Source: Qipengyuania pelagi (lineage in GTDB: Bacteria > Pseudomonadota > Alphaproteobacteria > Sphingomonadales > Sphingomonadaceae). Taken from it: 64,000 nucleotides of DNA. Location: the NCBI RefSeq assembly GCF_009827295.1, contig NZ_WTYD01000001.1, positions 62,001 through 126,000 of the forward strand. The letters are read 5' to 3'. Every line of letters begins with the position of its first letter. Position 1 is the first letter of the stretch. The position numbers and the translations under genes are program-made. A model generated the notes under the pieces. That model did not search any database. It was not told the DNA's origin and was given only the letters and a program-made list of their open reading frames with translations. Below, in pieces: positions 28,256 to 39,334 of the stretch.

Positions 28256-28822
28256 TCAGATCTTGCCGACAAGGTCCAGCGACGGTGCGAGCGTGTCCTT
28301 GCCTTCTTCCCACGCGGCGGGGCAGACCTGGCCGGGATTGGCGCGGACATACTGGGCGGCGCGAATCTTGCGGACCAGTTCGTTGGCATTGCGGCCAACG
28401 CCTTCGCAGGTCTGTTCGACAAGCTGGATCACACCATCGGGATCGACCACGAAGGTCGCCCGGTCGGCAAGGCCGACGCCTTCGCGCAGCACGTCGAAAT
28501 TGCGCGCGAGGTTGTGATTCTGGTCACCCAGGAACGGGAATTTCAGCTTGCCGATCTTCTCGCTGGTGTCGTGCCAGGCCTTGTGGCTGAAATGCGTGTC
28601 CGTGCTGACGCCATAGACTTCCACGTCGATCTTCTGAAGCATCTCGTAATGCTCGCCGAGGTCTTCCAGCTCGGTCGGGCAGACGAAAGTGAAGTCCGCC
28701 GGGTAGAAGAAGAACACGGCCCACTTGCCGCGCACGTCCTGATCCGTGACGTCGTAGAAATCCTCACCGGCCTTGAACGCGGTGGCGGTAAACGGTTTGA
28801 TTTCGGTTCCGATGATACCCAT
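28256..28822 (-). CDS. ahpC: Alkyl hydroperoxide reductase subunit C (2-Cys peroxiredoxin)
   Basis: 188 residues, a typical AhpC. It reduces peroxides and organic hydroperoxides and is recycled by AhpF. The peroxidatic Cys is in [15 protein letters not shown] and the resolving Cys in [26 protein letters not shown] and [18 protein letters not shown] are classical family stretches. The gene has its own terminator, and the 243-bp upstream gap carries small palindromes that could be operators. Confidence 0.97.
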   Translation of the reverse strand: MGIIGTEIKPFTATAFKAGEDFYDVTDQDVRGKWAVFFFYPADFTFVCPTELEDLGEHYEMLQKIDVEVYGVSTDTHFSHKAWHDTSEKIGKLKFPFLGDQNHNLARNFDVLREGVGLADRATFVVDPDGVIQLVEQTCEGVGRNANELVRKIRAAQYVRANPGQVCPAAWEEGKDTLAPSLDLVGKI

Positions 28823-28871
28823 TGGGCTTCTCCATTGATGGTTTGGGGTGAAACTGACGGGTTAGAGATAG

Positions 28872-28905
28872 GCGCTGTTGCAGCGCACAAAAGCGATTAT
28901 GTGCG
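28872..28905 (-). promoter_or_regulatory. Candidate operator palindromes upstream of ahpC
   Basis: GCGCTG-TTG-CAGCGC (28872-28886) lies about 50 bp before the ahpC ATG, and gcaca/tgtgc (28884-28905) overlaps its edge. The position suits control of ahpC. No match to the tandem ATAG/CTAT form of the OxyR site was found. Confidence 0.3.
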
Positions 28906-29065
28906 ATTGCGAACATCGAAATTTTCTATCACCAAGCCGGAACTTTCGAAAACAACGGCGGCGAGCGGGCGGAAGCGGACAGTCTCCCGAAAAATTCGCT
29001 CCATTAGCGGTTTCGTTCACGCGATTTAGGCGCTAGTGCGAGGCATTCGCAAAAAAGGAATCGCC

Positions 29066-29581
29066 ATGCGCATAGTTTTCGCCACTCTCGCCCTTTCCGC
29101 ATCCATGCTCTCGCTCGCCGCCTGTTCAGAACCGGCGGAAGACACCGCAGCGACCACGGCCGAAGCCGATCCCGCCGCGATGGAGCCTGCCACCGCCGAA
29201 GCGCCTGCCGATGCCGCCGTGCTCGATGCGAGCACTGCCACGGCCGAGCAGCTCGCCGCGCTTCCCGGGATGACGCCGGACCTCGCCCAAGCCGTCGTGG
29301 CCGGCCAGCCCTATGCCAGCGCCACCGCCTTCAACACCGTGCTGATGCAGTCGCTGTCTGCCGAGCAGGCCGCGCAGGTCCGCGAGCGCGTTTTCGTGCC
29401 GATCAATCTGAACACCGCCAGCGAAGAGGATATCGCGCTGATCCCCGGCATGACCGACCGGATGATCCACGAATTCGAGGAATATCGCCCCTACGCCGAC
29501 ATGGCGGAATTCGATCGCGAGATCGGCAAATATGTCGACGAGGCGGAAGTCGCGCGCCTGCGCCAATACGTCACGCTGTAA
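29066..29581 (+). CDS. Helix-hairpin-helix lipoprotein (ComEA-like motifs)
   Basis: 171 residues, with AAAAAAGGA before the ATG. The signal peptide ends in the lipobox SLAAC, so the product is exported and lipid-anchored. An Ala/Glu-rich spacer is followed by two helix-hairpin-helix units: ATAEQLAALPGMTPDLAQAVV and NLNTASEEDIALIPGMTDRM, the latter in the NLNTA form of ComEA. HhH units bind DNA backbone or mediate protein contacts. A role in envelope DNA binding is possible but not shown. It converges on msrQ, with 11 bp shared. Confidence 0.85.
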   Translation: MRIVFATLALSASMLSLAACSEPAEDTAATTAEADPAAMEPATAEAPADAAVLDASTATAEQLAALPGMTPDLAQAVVAGQPYASATAFNTVLMQSLSAEQAAQVRERVFVPINLNTASEEDIALIPGMTDRMIHEFEEYRPYADMAEFDREIGKYVDEAEVARLRQYVTL

Positions 29582-30158
29582 TGCGAGAGCCGGATGGGCG
29601 CCGCTTGAGCGTCCATCCGGCGATCTCGATCGCGGCCAGTATCCCGATATGGATATAGGCGGTGACCGGATCGAACGCCGTCAGCGCCCAGTGCGCGAAC
29701 ACCAGCACGGCGGCGGGATGCACCAGCCTGTGCAACCGCTTCCACCCGCGCTTCATCGCCCGCATCGATTGATCGTTCGAGGTGATCGCCAGGGGGAGGA
29801 AGATCGCCAGCGCGAGCCAGCCGGTCAGGAGATCCCACCCCGTCGCCTGATCGAGAATGACGGTGAGGGACGCCTTGTCCACGAGATAGATCGCAGTGTG
29901 GATCGCGGCATAGGCGAAGCTCGCCACGCCGAAATCGCGTCGCCGCTTCATCAGCCACAGCGTCCAGCGCGCACGGCGGAAAGCCAATCGCAGCGGCGTC
30001 ACCGCCAGCGTCAGCAACAATAGCCACGCGGCCCAGTCTCCGCTGTCCTTGATCGCATGGCCGAACCCGTAGCTCTCGGGCGTGGCGATCCACTGCCAAC
30101 CGAACCACAGGCCAGGCAGGGCGAGCGCAAGCCATAACAGCAGCCGTCCGCGCGTCAT
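29571..30158 (-). CDS. msrQ: Haem-binding membrane subunit of the MsrPQ methionine sulfoxide reductase
   Basis: 195 residues, about six helices of the ferric-reductase-like family (YedZ). MsrQ carries haem b and passes electrons from the quinone pool or flavin to periplasmic MsrP, which repairs oxidised methionines. Candidate haem His residues are in [16 protein letters not shown] and [21 protein letters not shown]. The ATG overlaps the aroC stop (ATGA); an ATG two codons upstream at 30164 is the alternative. The usual partner msrP is not in the window. Confidence 0.88.
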   Translation of the reverse strand: MTRGRLLLWLALALPGLWFGWQWIATPESYGFGHAIKDSGDWAAWLLLLTLAVTPLRLAFRRARWTLWLMKRRRDFGVASFAYAAIHTAIYLVDKASLTVILDQATGWDLLTGWLALAIFLPLAITSNDQSMRAMKRGWKRLHRLVHPAAVLVFAHWALTAFDPVTAYIHIGILAAIEIAGWTLKRRPSGSRITA

Positions 30159-31222
30159 CCGCATTGCGCGCGGTGGAGCAATTTGTGATCGGCCAGCACC
30201 AGCGCCATCATCGCTTCGACCACGGGCGTGCCGCGAATGCCCACGCAAGGGTCGTGACGGCCCTTGGTGCGAACCTGCGTCGCCTCTCCATCGCGCGTCA
30301 CGCTGTCGACCGGGGTCAGGATCGAACTGGTCGGCTTGAAGGCGACGCGGCACAGCACCGGCTGGCCGGTCGAAATGCCGCCCGCGATGCCCCCTGCGTG
30401 ATTGGCGAGGAATTCGGTCCCGCCCTCGGCGGGCCGCATCGGATCGGCATTTTCTTCACCCGTCAGGCGCGCGGCGGCAAACCCGTCACCGATCTCCACG
30501 CCCTTGACCGCGTTGATCCCCATCATGCCGGCGGCGAGGTCGGCGTCGAGCTTGGCATAGAGCGGCGCGCCCCAGCCTGCGGGCACACCCGTCGCCACGC
30601 ATTCGACCACCGCGCCGAACGAGGAGCCGGACTTGCGGGCCTCGTCCACCAAGCCCTCCCAACGCTTCGCCGCTGCCGCATCGGGGCACCAGAAAGGATT
30701 GCGCTGGATCTCCGCCGCGTCGAAATTATCGGGGTCCACGGCATCCCCGCCGATTTCCGCGACATAGGCAATGATCGTCACTTCGGGGATCACCAGCCGC
30801 GCCACCGCGCCCGCCGCGACCCGGCTGGCAGTTTCCCGCGCGCTCGACCGCCCGCCACCGCGATAGTCGCGGAAACCGTATTTGGCGTCATAGGCGTAAT
30901 CGGCATGGCCGGGGCGATAGGTATTTGCGATCTCGGAATAATCCTTCGACCGCTGATCGGTGTTCTCGATCATCAGGGAAAGGGGCGTGCCGGTCGTCCT
31001 GCCCTCGAACACGCCCGACAGGATGCGGACCAGATCGGCCTCCTGCCGCTGCGTGGTGAACTTGTTCTGCCCCGGCTTGCGCGCGTCGAGAAAGGGTTGG
31101 ATGTCCGCTTCCGACAGCGCGAGGCCCGGCGGGCACCCGTCCACCACGGCGCCGATCATGGGCCCATGGCTTTCGCCCCAGGTCGTGAAGCGCAAGACGC
31201 GCCCGAAAGTGTTCCAGCTCAT
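30155..31222 (-). CDS. aroC: Chorismate synthase
   Basis: 355 residues. It makes chorismate from EPSP using reduced FMN, the last step of the shikimate pathway. Family signatures are present: [32 protein letters not shown] with [23 protein letters not shown], and the C-terminal [21 protein letters not shown]. In-frame sequence upstream of MSWNTFGR is open but not family-like. It overlaps msrQ by 4 bp, an odd but tight pairing. Confidence 0.97.
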   Translation of the reverse strand: MSWNTFGRVLRFTTWGESHGPMIGAVVDGCPPGLALSEADIQPFLDARKPGQNKFTTQRQEADLVRILSGVFEGRTTGTPLSLMIENTDQRSKDYSEIANTYRPGHADYAYDAKYGFRDYRGGGRSSARETASRVAAGAVARLVIPEVTIIAYVAEIGGDAVDPDNFDAAEIQRNPFWCPDAAAAKRWEGLVDEARKSGSSFGAVVECVATGVPAGWGAPLYAKLDADLAAGMMGINAVKGVEIGDGFAAARLTGEENADPMRPAEGGTEFLANHAGGIAGGISTGQPVLCRVAFKPTSSILTPVDSVTRDGEATQVRTKGRHDPCVGIRGTPVVEAMMALVLADHKLLHRAQCG

Positions 31223-31340
31223 GCTTTCCCTGTCGCCGATCGCCCGCGTCAAGTCCACGCCCGGCAGCTTTGCGCTTGCAAAGAGAAGGTTTCGTTTCCG
31301 GGTGCGAGCAAGACGGGGCGATCGACCAATCATCACAAAA

Positions 31341-31646
31341 TTATGCGCCAATCTCCAGCGCTGCGATCAGGCCGCAAAGGGCCAAAGTGCAGACCACGAA
31401 GATCGCGACGAGTTCGACTGGCTTGAAGCGATCGATGTGATCGGCGCGAAAGCGGCGGTACCCTTCCGCCACCGAGTCCTTGCTCGCCATGCTGGCGATC
31501 TCGAAGGCGCTTGCTTCGCGGCGAAACCACAATTCGAGCTGCGCCTGTTCCGAACCGTCGATATCGGGGTAACGCGCGAGGAGGCATTCGATCGCATCGA
31601 AACGATCGGTCCCGCGGGCCACGGGATCGTAGGCAGTGTCTGACAT
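31341..31646 (-). CDS. Small tail-anchored membrane protein of unknown function
   Basis: 101 residues, with AGGA 8 nt before the ATG. The soluble N-terminal 75 residues ([48 protein letters not shown] in its first two thirds, quoted only by its end RREASAF) hold an acidic, helical pattern. One C-terminal helix (about 78-98, [21 protein letters not shown]) would anchor it with the bulk in the cytoplasm. No family is recognised. Confidence 0.7.
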   Translation of the reverse strand: MSDTAYDPVARGTDRFDAIECLLARYPDIDGSEQAQLELWFRREASAFEIASMASKDSVAEGYRRFRADHIDRFKPVELVAIFVVCTLALCGLIAALEIGA

Positions 31647-31705
31647 TTGAAAAATCCTGAAACAACAACGAGAAGCGTCCGCCAACGCGGACACGATGAG
31701 ATTGG

Positions 31706-32062
31706 TCAGGATGGAAGGGGAGGCCCACGCGGAGAGGGGTCGCCAAGCGCTATCCTCGAAGGGGGCGGCGGTGCCGTGGCGCGGTAAAAATGGTCGAGAG
31801 GCCGGGCCGTGACAATCGTGGGTGCCAGTCGTGCGAGGACACCTGAAACCGGCTCGACCGGCGGTGTCGGCGCGGGCAGAGCACGCAATTCGCTTCCCAC
31901 GCCAGCGCGCGGTGAAAGCGTGACCTGCGCCGTATCGGCACTGAAAGCGGACCCGTCATAAGGCGTTACGGGGAGCGGGCGCTCCGGCATCGCCTGAAGT
32001 CCGATGACCGCCAAAACAGCCAGGATGGCCATTCGGAAGGTGAGGGGAAACAGGCGCGCCAT
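31706..32062 (-). CDS. Small exported Pro-rich hypothetical protein
   Basis: 118 residues. An N-terminal basic-hydrophobic segment (MARLFPLTFRMAILAVLAVIG) looks like a signal peptide or anchor. The rest is rich in Pro, Ala and Thr with no domain. The ribosome-binding site is weak. It may be a real small gene or a chance frame; the signal-like start and the gap it fills argue mildly for it. It diverges from ruvA. Confidence 0.5.
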   Translation of the reverse strand: MARLFPLTFRMAILAVLAVIGLQAMPERPLPVTPYDGSAFSADTAQVTLSPRAGVGSELRALPAPTPPVEPVSGVLARLAPTIVTARPLDHFYRATAPPPPSRIALGDPSPRGPPLPS

Positions 32063-32187
32063 GTCTTTGAGCTAGGATTTGGGGCTCGCTCGCGCAACCC
32101 ACGCATCGGCGGGAGAGGAGAAGCTGTTTCTCGAATACGGCCAGCTGTAGGCTTCCCAAGGGGTTCTCGCTCGGGCAAGCACACGCC

Positions 32188-32787
32188 ATGATTGCCAAAT
32201 TGAAAGGACTCCTCGACGAGACCGGCGCCGACTGGGCGGTCATCGATGTCGGCGGCGTCGGCTATCTCGTCCATTGTTCGGCGCGCACGCTCAGCCAGCT
32301 GGGTGAGCGGGGCGAGGCCTGCACGGTTTTTACCGATCTACAGGTCAGCGAGAACGATATGCGGCTCTTGGGTTTCGCCGACGGGGCGGAGCGGGACTGG
32401 TTCCGGCTTCTGACGCAGGTTCAGGGCGTGGGGAGCAAGGTGGCGCTCGCGATCCTGTCGGCGCTCTCGGCAGGCGAATTGCAATCGGCCTGCGCCAATG
32501 GCGATGCGGCGATGGTGGCGCGCGCGAACGGGGTCGGGCCGAAGCTAGCCGGGCGGATCGTCAACGAGCTGAAGGACAAGGCCGGGGCGCTGCCGGGCGG
32601 CGGAGCGGGCGGGGCGGTTGCCGCGCCGAAGGGCGGCGCCAGCGCCGATGCCGTCAGCGCGCTTGAAAATCTCGGCTTCAAGCCCGCGGTCGCGGCCCGT
32701 GCGGTGGCGCTGGCCCAGGGCGAGTTGGGTGATGATGCGGGCGAGGGCGAATTGATCCGGGTTGCGTTGAAGAAAGCGGCAGGGTGA
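32188..32787 (+). CDS. ruvA: Holliday junction branch-migration complex subunit RuvA
   Basis: 199 residues. RuvA binds four-way junctions and loads RuvB. The OB-fold start is [25 protein letters not shown] follows, and two HhH motifs are visible ([19 protein letters not shown] and [19 protein letters not shown]). A Gly/Ala linker leads to the C-terminal domain III ([16 protein letters not shown]) that contacts RuvB. No ruvC is seen upstream in the window. ruvB follows only after three inserted genes. Confidence 0.96.
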   Translation: MIAKLKGLLDETGADWAVIDVGGVGYLVHCSARTLSQLGERGEACTVFTDLQVSENDMRLLGFADGAERDWFRLLTQVQGVGSKVALAILSALSAGELQSACANGDAAMVARANGVGPKLAGRIVNELKDKAGALPGGGAGGAVAAPKGGASADAVSALENLGFKPAVAARAVALAQGELGDDAGEGELIRVALKKAAG

Positions 32788-32798
32788 GGAGTGGCGAT

Positions 32799-33308
32799 AT
32801 GCGTATGATGCTGGCAATTCTGGGCGCGATGCTGGCGGCGCCCCTCGCCGCGCAGGAACCTGAGGTCCGCTACGGCCCGATCTTCGAGGAGTTCGGCCCG
32901 CATTATCCGGTCGAGGGGATCGACCATGTGCCGCAGGACGCGGAATTCGCAGTCGCCTTCGATGTGGCGAGACCGGCGGATGACGATACCCGCAATCGCG
33001 GCTTCGAAAGCGCCGCGCGCTTCATCAACATGCACGCATCGCTAGGCGTGGATCCGGAGAATATCCGCATCGCCGTGGTGGTCCATGGCGGCGCGGTGAA
33101 GGACCTGCTGGCGAGCGCGGACAATCCCTCGCGCGCGATGGTCGAACACTTGCTGGATTACGGGGTGCGCTTCATCGTCTGCGGCCAGAGCGCGGCGGGG
33201 CAGGGCATCGCGCAGGAAGACCTGATCCCCGGCGTCGAAATGGCCCTCTCCGCCATGACCGCCCACGCCCTGCTGCAACAGCGCGGCTATACGGTGAACC
33301 CGTTTTGA
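32799..33308 (+). CDS. DsrE-family protein with signal peptide
   Basis: 169 residues, with GAGGAG before the ATG and only 11 bp after ruvA. Residues 1-18 (MRMMLAILGAMLAAPLAA) form a signal peptide, so the product is likely periplasmic. The rest has the DsrE/YchN-type pattern: FDVARPADDD, a helix around ARFINMHASLGVDPENIRIAVVVHG, DLLASADNPS and a Cys in VRFIVCGQSAAGQGI, followed by MALSAMTAHALLQQRGY. DsrE relatives handle sulfur transfer, but the exported branch is poorly known. Confidence 0.85.
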   Translation: MRMMLAILGAMLAAPLAAQEPEVRYGPIFEEFGPHYPVEGIDHVPQDAEFAVAFDVARPADDDTRNRGFESAARFINMHASLGVDPENIRIAVVVHGGAVKDLLASADNPSRAMVEHLLDYGVRFIVCGQSAAGQGIAQEDLIPGVEMALSAMTAHALLQQRGYTVNPF

Positions 33309-33356
33309 GAGGCGTGTCGGCTTGGTCGAGGCCTTAAATTGAATTAGAGTGCATCT

Positions 33357-33617
33357 ATGGGCGAAATGAACTTCACCTTCCCTCCCGATCTGGAGAACTG
33401 GATCGAAACGCGGCTGGCCGAAGGACGCCATGCCGATGCGGCAGATTACGTTCGCGATCTGATCAGGCGGGATCAGGATTCGGCTTTGCGGTGGGAGGAA
33501 GATACCGCGAAGCTGCGTTCGGCCATCGAAGCGGGCGAAGCGTCCGGCGTGTCGGACGTCAATGCGCTTGATCTGATCGACAGGCTGATATCGCAGCGCC
33601 AGACTGCCGGTGGTTGA
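33357..33617 (+). CDS. ParD-like type II antitoxin
   Basis: 86 residues. The N-terminal ribbon-helix-helix (MNFTFPPDLENWIETRLAEGRHADAADYVRDLIRR, cited by its MNFTF strand and YVRDLIRR helix end) binds DNA, and the acidic C-terminal half would wrap the toxin. It is the CC2985/ParD1-type layout. It ends 8 bp inside the toxin gene, the standard order. Its small upstream gap (33309-33356) includes an A+T-rich aaattgaatta, a plausible own promoter and operator. Confidence 0.88.
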   Translation: MGEMNFTFPPDLENWIETRLAEGRHADAADYVRDLIRRDQDSALRWEEDTAKLRSAIEAGEASGVSDVNALDLIDRLISQRQTAGG

Positions 33618-33912
33618 GATACGTCTGACCGAATTGGCGTTACAGGATTTGCTGGCGATCGAGGAATTCAGCTTCGCAACATTCGGAAGAGAGCAGACGT
33701 CCAAATATCTCGCGGGGTTGCGGGAGGCGTTCGTACGCTTGGGAGAACATCCCGGCATCGGCGTGGTCCGCGACGATTTGAGAGCCGGATCACGATCCTA
33801 CCGCTATGGAAGCCATCGCATATATTATCGTGCATCGGAGGACGAAGTGCTGATCCAGCGCATTCTTCATTACGCGCGCCAGGTCCGCCGGAGCATGGTT
33901 CATGGCGACTAA
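33610..33912 (+). CDS. RelE/ParE-family toxin
   Basis: 100 residues from a GTG that overlaps the antitoxin gene by 8 bp. It has the ParE pattern: [21 protein letters not shown], the helix around [25 protein letters not shown], and the strands [28 protein letters not shown]. ParE toxins poison DNA gyrase, RelE toxins cleave mRNA; the [11 protein letters not shown] and terminal HYARQ forms favour ParE. Its last 11 bp overlap the ruvB start, so toxin translation runs into ruvB. Confidence 0.88.
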   Translation: MVEIRLTELALQDLLAIEEFSFATFGREQTSKYLAGLREAFVRLGEHPGIGVVRDDLRAGSRSYRYGSHRIYYRASEDEVLIQRILHYARQVRRSMVHGD

Positions 33913-34939
33913 TCCCGATCTGTCCCCCACCCGCCAACCGGAAGACCCGGACGCGGCCCTGCGCCCCAAATCGCTCGCCGAATTCGTCGGGCAGAAGGCG
34001 GCGCGCGAGAATCTGCGCGTGTTCGTCGAGGCGGCGAAGGCGCGGGGGGAGGCGATGGACCATGTGCTGTTCTTCGGGCCTCCGGGGCTCGGCAAGACCA
34101 CGCTGGCGCAGATCGTCGCAAAGGAATTGGGCGTCGGATTTCGCGCCACCTCCGGCCCGGTCATCGCCAAGGCGGGCGATCTGGCCGCATTGCTGACCAA
34201 CCTCGAACCCAATGACGTCCTCTTCATCGACGAGATCCATCGCCTCAATCCGGTGGTCGAGGAGGTGCTCTATCCAGCGATGGAGGACCGCGCCCTCGAC
34301 ATCATCATCGGCGAGGGGCCGTCTGCGCGCAGCGTTCGGATCGACCTGCCGCCTTTCACCCTCGTCGGCGCGACCACGCGGCAGGGCCTTCTGACGACTC
34401 CCCTGCGCGATCGCTTCGGCATTCCGGTCAGGCTCAATTTCTACACCGAGGACGAGCTGCTGCGCGTCGTCACGCGCGGGGCGGGGCTGCTCGGCATGGG
34501 GATAGACGAGGGCGGCGCGCGCGAGATCGCCCGCCGTTCGCGTGGAACTCCGCGCGTCGCAGGGCGCTTGATGCGCCGCGTGCGCGATTTCGCCCACGTG
34601 CTCGGCGAGGATACCGTGACAACGCAGGTCGCGGACGATGCGCTGACCCGGCTGGAGGTCGATTCGCTCGGCCTCGATGCGATGGACCGGCGCTATCTCA
34701 CCATGATCGGCACGACCTACAAGGGTGGGCCGGTGGGGGTGGAGACGCTGGCCGCCGGACTGAGCGAGCCGCGCGATACGGTGGAAGAGGTGATCGAGCC
34801 CTACCTCATCCAGCTCGGCCTGATCGCCCGCACGGCGCGCGGGCGCTGCCTCAACGATGGCGGCTGGGCGCATCTCGGGCTCACGCCGCCGGTGGCGGGC
34901 CAGCGATCGCAGGGCGATATGTTCGATGACGAAGGATAG
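33902..34939 (+). CDS. ruvB: Holliday junction branch-migration helicase RuvB
   Basis: 345 residues, full length. The AAA+ motor has Walker [14 protein letters not shown], Walker [13 protein letters not shown], sensor 1 [20 protein letters not shown] with the Arg finger, and the C-terminal winged helix [20 protein letters not shown]. It drives branch migration with RuvA. Its ATG lies inside the end of the toxin gene, so it depends on that transcript unless an internal promoter exists. Confidence 0.97.
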   Translation: MATNPDLSPTRQPEDPDAALRPKSLAEFVGQKAARENLRVFVEAAKARGEAMDHVLFFGPPGLGKTTLAQIVAKELGVGFRATSGPVIAKAGDLAALLTNLEPNDVLFIDEIHRLNPVVEEVLYPAMEDRALDIIIGEGPSARSVRIDLPPFTLVGATTRQGLLTTPLRDRFGIPVRLNFYTEDELLRVVTRGAGLLGMGIDEGGAREIARRSRGTPRVAGRLMRRVRDFAHVLGEDTVTTQVADDALTRLEVDSLGLDAMDRRYLTMIGTTYKGGPVGVETLAAGLSEPRDTVEEVIEPYLIQLGLIARTARGRCLNDGGWAHLGLTPPVAGQRSQGDMFDDEG

Positions 34940-35002
34940 GTAGCGGCGGCGCGGTGTTGCCGGCGATATGCGGTGTGGGGGCGCGCGGGATTAAGACCTT
35001 CG

Positions 35003-35029
35003 CTCGTCCCGGTCCCGTTTCGGGACGAG
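35003..35029 (+). terminator. Hairpin downstream of ruvB
   Basis: ctcgtcccg / cgggacgag with a 9-base loop, about 65 bp after the ruvB stop. There is no T run, so the terminator call is moderate. Confidence 0.5.
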
Positions 35030-35060
35030 GCAGGGACAGGACTCGCTTTCGCAATGAAAA

Positions 35061-35089
35061 TTTACATTTAGTTTGTACGACTACTATTA
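35061..35089 (+). promoter_or_regulatory. Candidate sigma70-type promoter of the repeat-protein gene
   Basis: TTTACA, 17 bases, CTATTA, in the most A+T-rich stretch of the 221-bp gap after ruvB. It would give a leader of about 65 nt before the ATG at 35161. Confidence 0.45.
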
Positions 35090-35160
35090 CGCGAATCCAC
35101 GAATGATCCGGCCGCCCCGCAGAATGGGTGATCCAGCCGGAAGCGAGCAGGAAAACAACT

Positions 35161-36363
35161 ATGTCGGTCAAAGCAGCTCTTGCGAAACTCTCAGCCACCG
35201 CCGCGGGCGGTGCTCTGCTGGCCGGCGGTGCGGTGCATGTCGCGGAAAAGCCGGTGACCGACGCACCCAGCTACAAATCGATCAAGGGCGCGAAGACGCA
35301 GCCCCGGATGATCAAGCAGGCCAAGGCAACGCCACGCGCTCCGCGTCCGGCCCCGCCGCCGCGTGCCGCCCGCGTCATTCCGCGCCAGGTCGAATGCGTT
35401 CCCGCCACCTCGCCGCAGGCGACCTATCAGGGCGCGAATGTCTGCCCGCCGGTCTATCGCGCCGCGCTGGCCCCGGTTCCCGTCCCCCCGCTTCCTGAAG
35501 CGCGCCCGCTGGCGACCGGTGGCGGCACCGCCGCCCGGTCGATCCCGGCGGTCGGAGGCGGTTTCGGCGGTGGCGGCTTCGGCGGCGGCTTCTTCGGTGG
35601 GTTCTTCGGCTCCAGCGGTGGCGGCAGCACGAGCGTCGTCGTGAATCTCGCGCAGAACCAGGATCAGGGTCAAGGCCAGGATCAGGGGCAGGACGGCACC
35701 AATCAGCCGGGCAGCACCACCACGACGACCACGACCACGTCGACCAGCGGGTTCGACGGCGATATCAACATCGATATCGACAATTCGAATTCGAACGACA
35801 ATTCGACCTCGACCGGCCAGGTCTCGACCAGCACATCCACCTCGACGGGGCAGGTGTCGACTTCGACGGGTCAGGTCTCGACCTCGACCGGCCAGGTTTC
35901 CACCTCCACCGGGCAGGTGTCGACCTCCACCGGACAGGTGTCGACCTCGTCCTCGACCTCGACGAGTTCCGGCAATGTCACCAGCTCGGGTGATATCAAC
36001 CAGAACCAGAATCAGAACCAGGGTCAGGGACAGAACCAGGGGCAGGAGCAGAACCAGAATCAGTCGAGCACAACATCGACGTCGACAAGCACCTCGACCT
36101 CCGGTGACATCACGTCGAGCACCAGCTCTTCGACGAGTTCGTCCACGAGCTCTTCGACCAGTTCCTCGACATCCTCGTCGAGCTCGTCCTCGACCAGCGG
36201 CTGCAACGGCTACGACAATTGCGACAATACAAGCACGAACAGCAGCACCACCTCGACCAGCGGCATCGAAGTGCCCGCGCCGCCGATGATGGTCCTGTTC
36301 GGTCTGGCTGCCGCCGCCCTGCTGCGCCGCCGCAAGATTGCGCCGAAGAAGGCCGCGGCCTGA
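35161..36363 (+). CDS. Secreted Ser/Thr- and Gln/Asn-repeat protein with PEP-CTERM-like tail
   Basis: 400 residues, with AGGA before the ATG. The N-terminus (MSVKAALAKLSATAAGGALLAGG) is signal-like. A Pro/Ala-rich, two-Cys segment (45-115) and a Gly/Phe stretch follow. Then come QDQGQGQ repeats, six STSTGQV heptads, QNQNQGQ repeats and long SSTS repeats. The end reads EVPAPPMMVLFGLAAAALLRRRK: a VPxP motif, one hydrophobic helix and a basic cluster, the plan of exosortase substrates. It is likely a surface or matrix protein. No exosortase gene is in the window. Function is unknown. Confidence 0.85.
   Translation: MSVKAALAKLSATAAGGALLAGGAVHVAEKPVTDAPSYKSIKGAKTQPRMIKQAKATPRAPRPAPPPRAARVIPRQVECVPATSPQATYQGANVCPPVYRAALAPVPVPPLPEARPLATGGGTAARSIPAVGGGFGGGGFGGGFFGGFFGSSGGGSTSVVVNLAQNQDQGQGQDQGQDGTNQPGSTTTTTTTTSTSGFDGDINIDIDNSNSNDNSTSTGQVSTSTSTSTGQVSTSTGQVSTSTGQVSTSTGQVSTSTGQVSTSSSTSTSSGNVTSSGDINQNQNQNQGQGQNQGQEQNQNQSSTTSTSTSTSTSGDITSSTSSSTSSSTSSSTSSSTSSSSSSSTSGCNGYDNCDNTSTNSSTTSTSGIEVPAPPMMVLFGLAAAALLRRRKIAPKKAAA
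35803..35940 (+). repeat. 21-bp tandem repeat coding STSTGQV heptads
   Basis: Six units, each tcgacctcgaccggccaggt with variation, one of them extended by four codons. They are in frame and vary mostly at third positions, so the protein repeat is under selection rather than newly copied. Confidence 0.85.
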
Positions 36364-36397
36364 TCCGCTAACCCCGCGCTCGTCCCGCAGGGACGCC

Positions 36398-36436
36398 AAA
36401 AGGGCGGCCTTTCCGATCTGGAAAGGCCGCCCTTTT
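36398..36436. terminator. Bidirectional rho-independent terminator
   Basis: aaaagggcggcctttcc / ggaaaggccgccctttt, a perfect 17-bp stem with a 5-base loop and T runs on both strands, between the repeat-protein gene and convergent acnA. A second GC stem (ggcccgccc / gggcgggcc, 36466-36492) lies nearer acnA. Confidence 0.93.
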
Positions 36437-36504
36437 CGTATCTCTAATCGCGATCGGTTTGGACCGGCCCGCCCCCGATACGAGGGCGGGCCGTCTTGTT
36501 TGGC

Positions 36505-39180
<2,676 letters not shown>

Positions 39181-39293
39181 GCGGGCTGATCCTTTCTGTG
39201 CGGAGCCTTCACCCGGCCATCGGGCGGGGAGGCGGAAATGTATGGCGCAGGTGGGCGAAAAGCGGCGAAAATGCAAGCGCGCGACGGGGCAAA

Positions 39294-39316
39294 GTCCCGA
39301 TCACCACCATCGGGAC
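39294..39316 (-). terminator. Hairpin terminator of the EamA permease gene
   Basis: gtcccgat / atcgggac around a 7-base loop, 18 bp after the permease stop in the leftward direction; followed there by TTTG only. Confidence 0.6.
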
Positions 39317-39334
39317 GAATTTTGGGCCGGGACA

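Noticed and set aside
35803..36200. CRISPR-like or satellite array in the repeat-protein gene
   Set aside because: The units are in frame, contiguous and without spacers, and code a clean heptad, so they are protein repeats.
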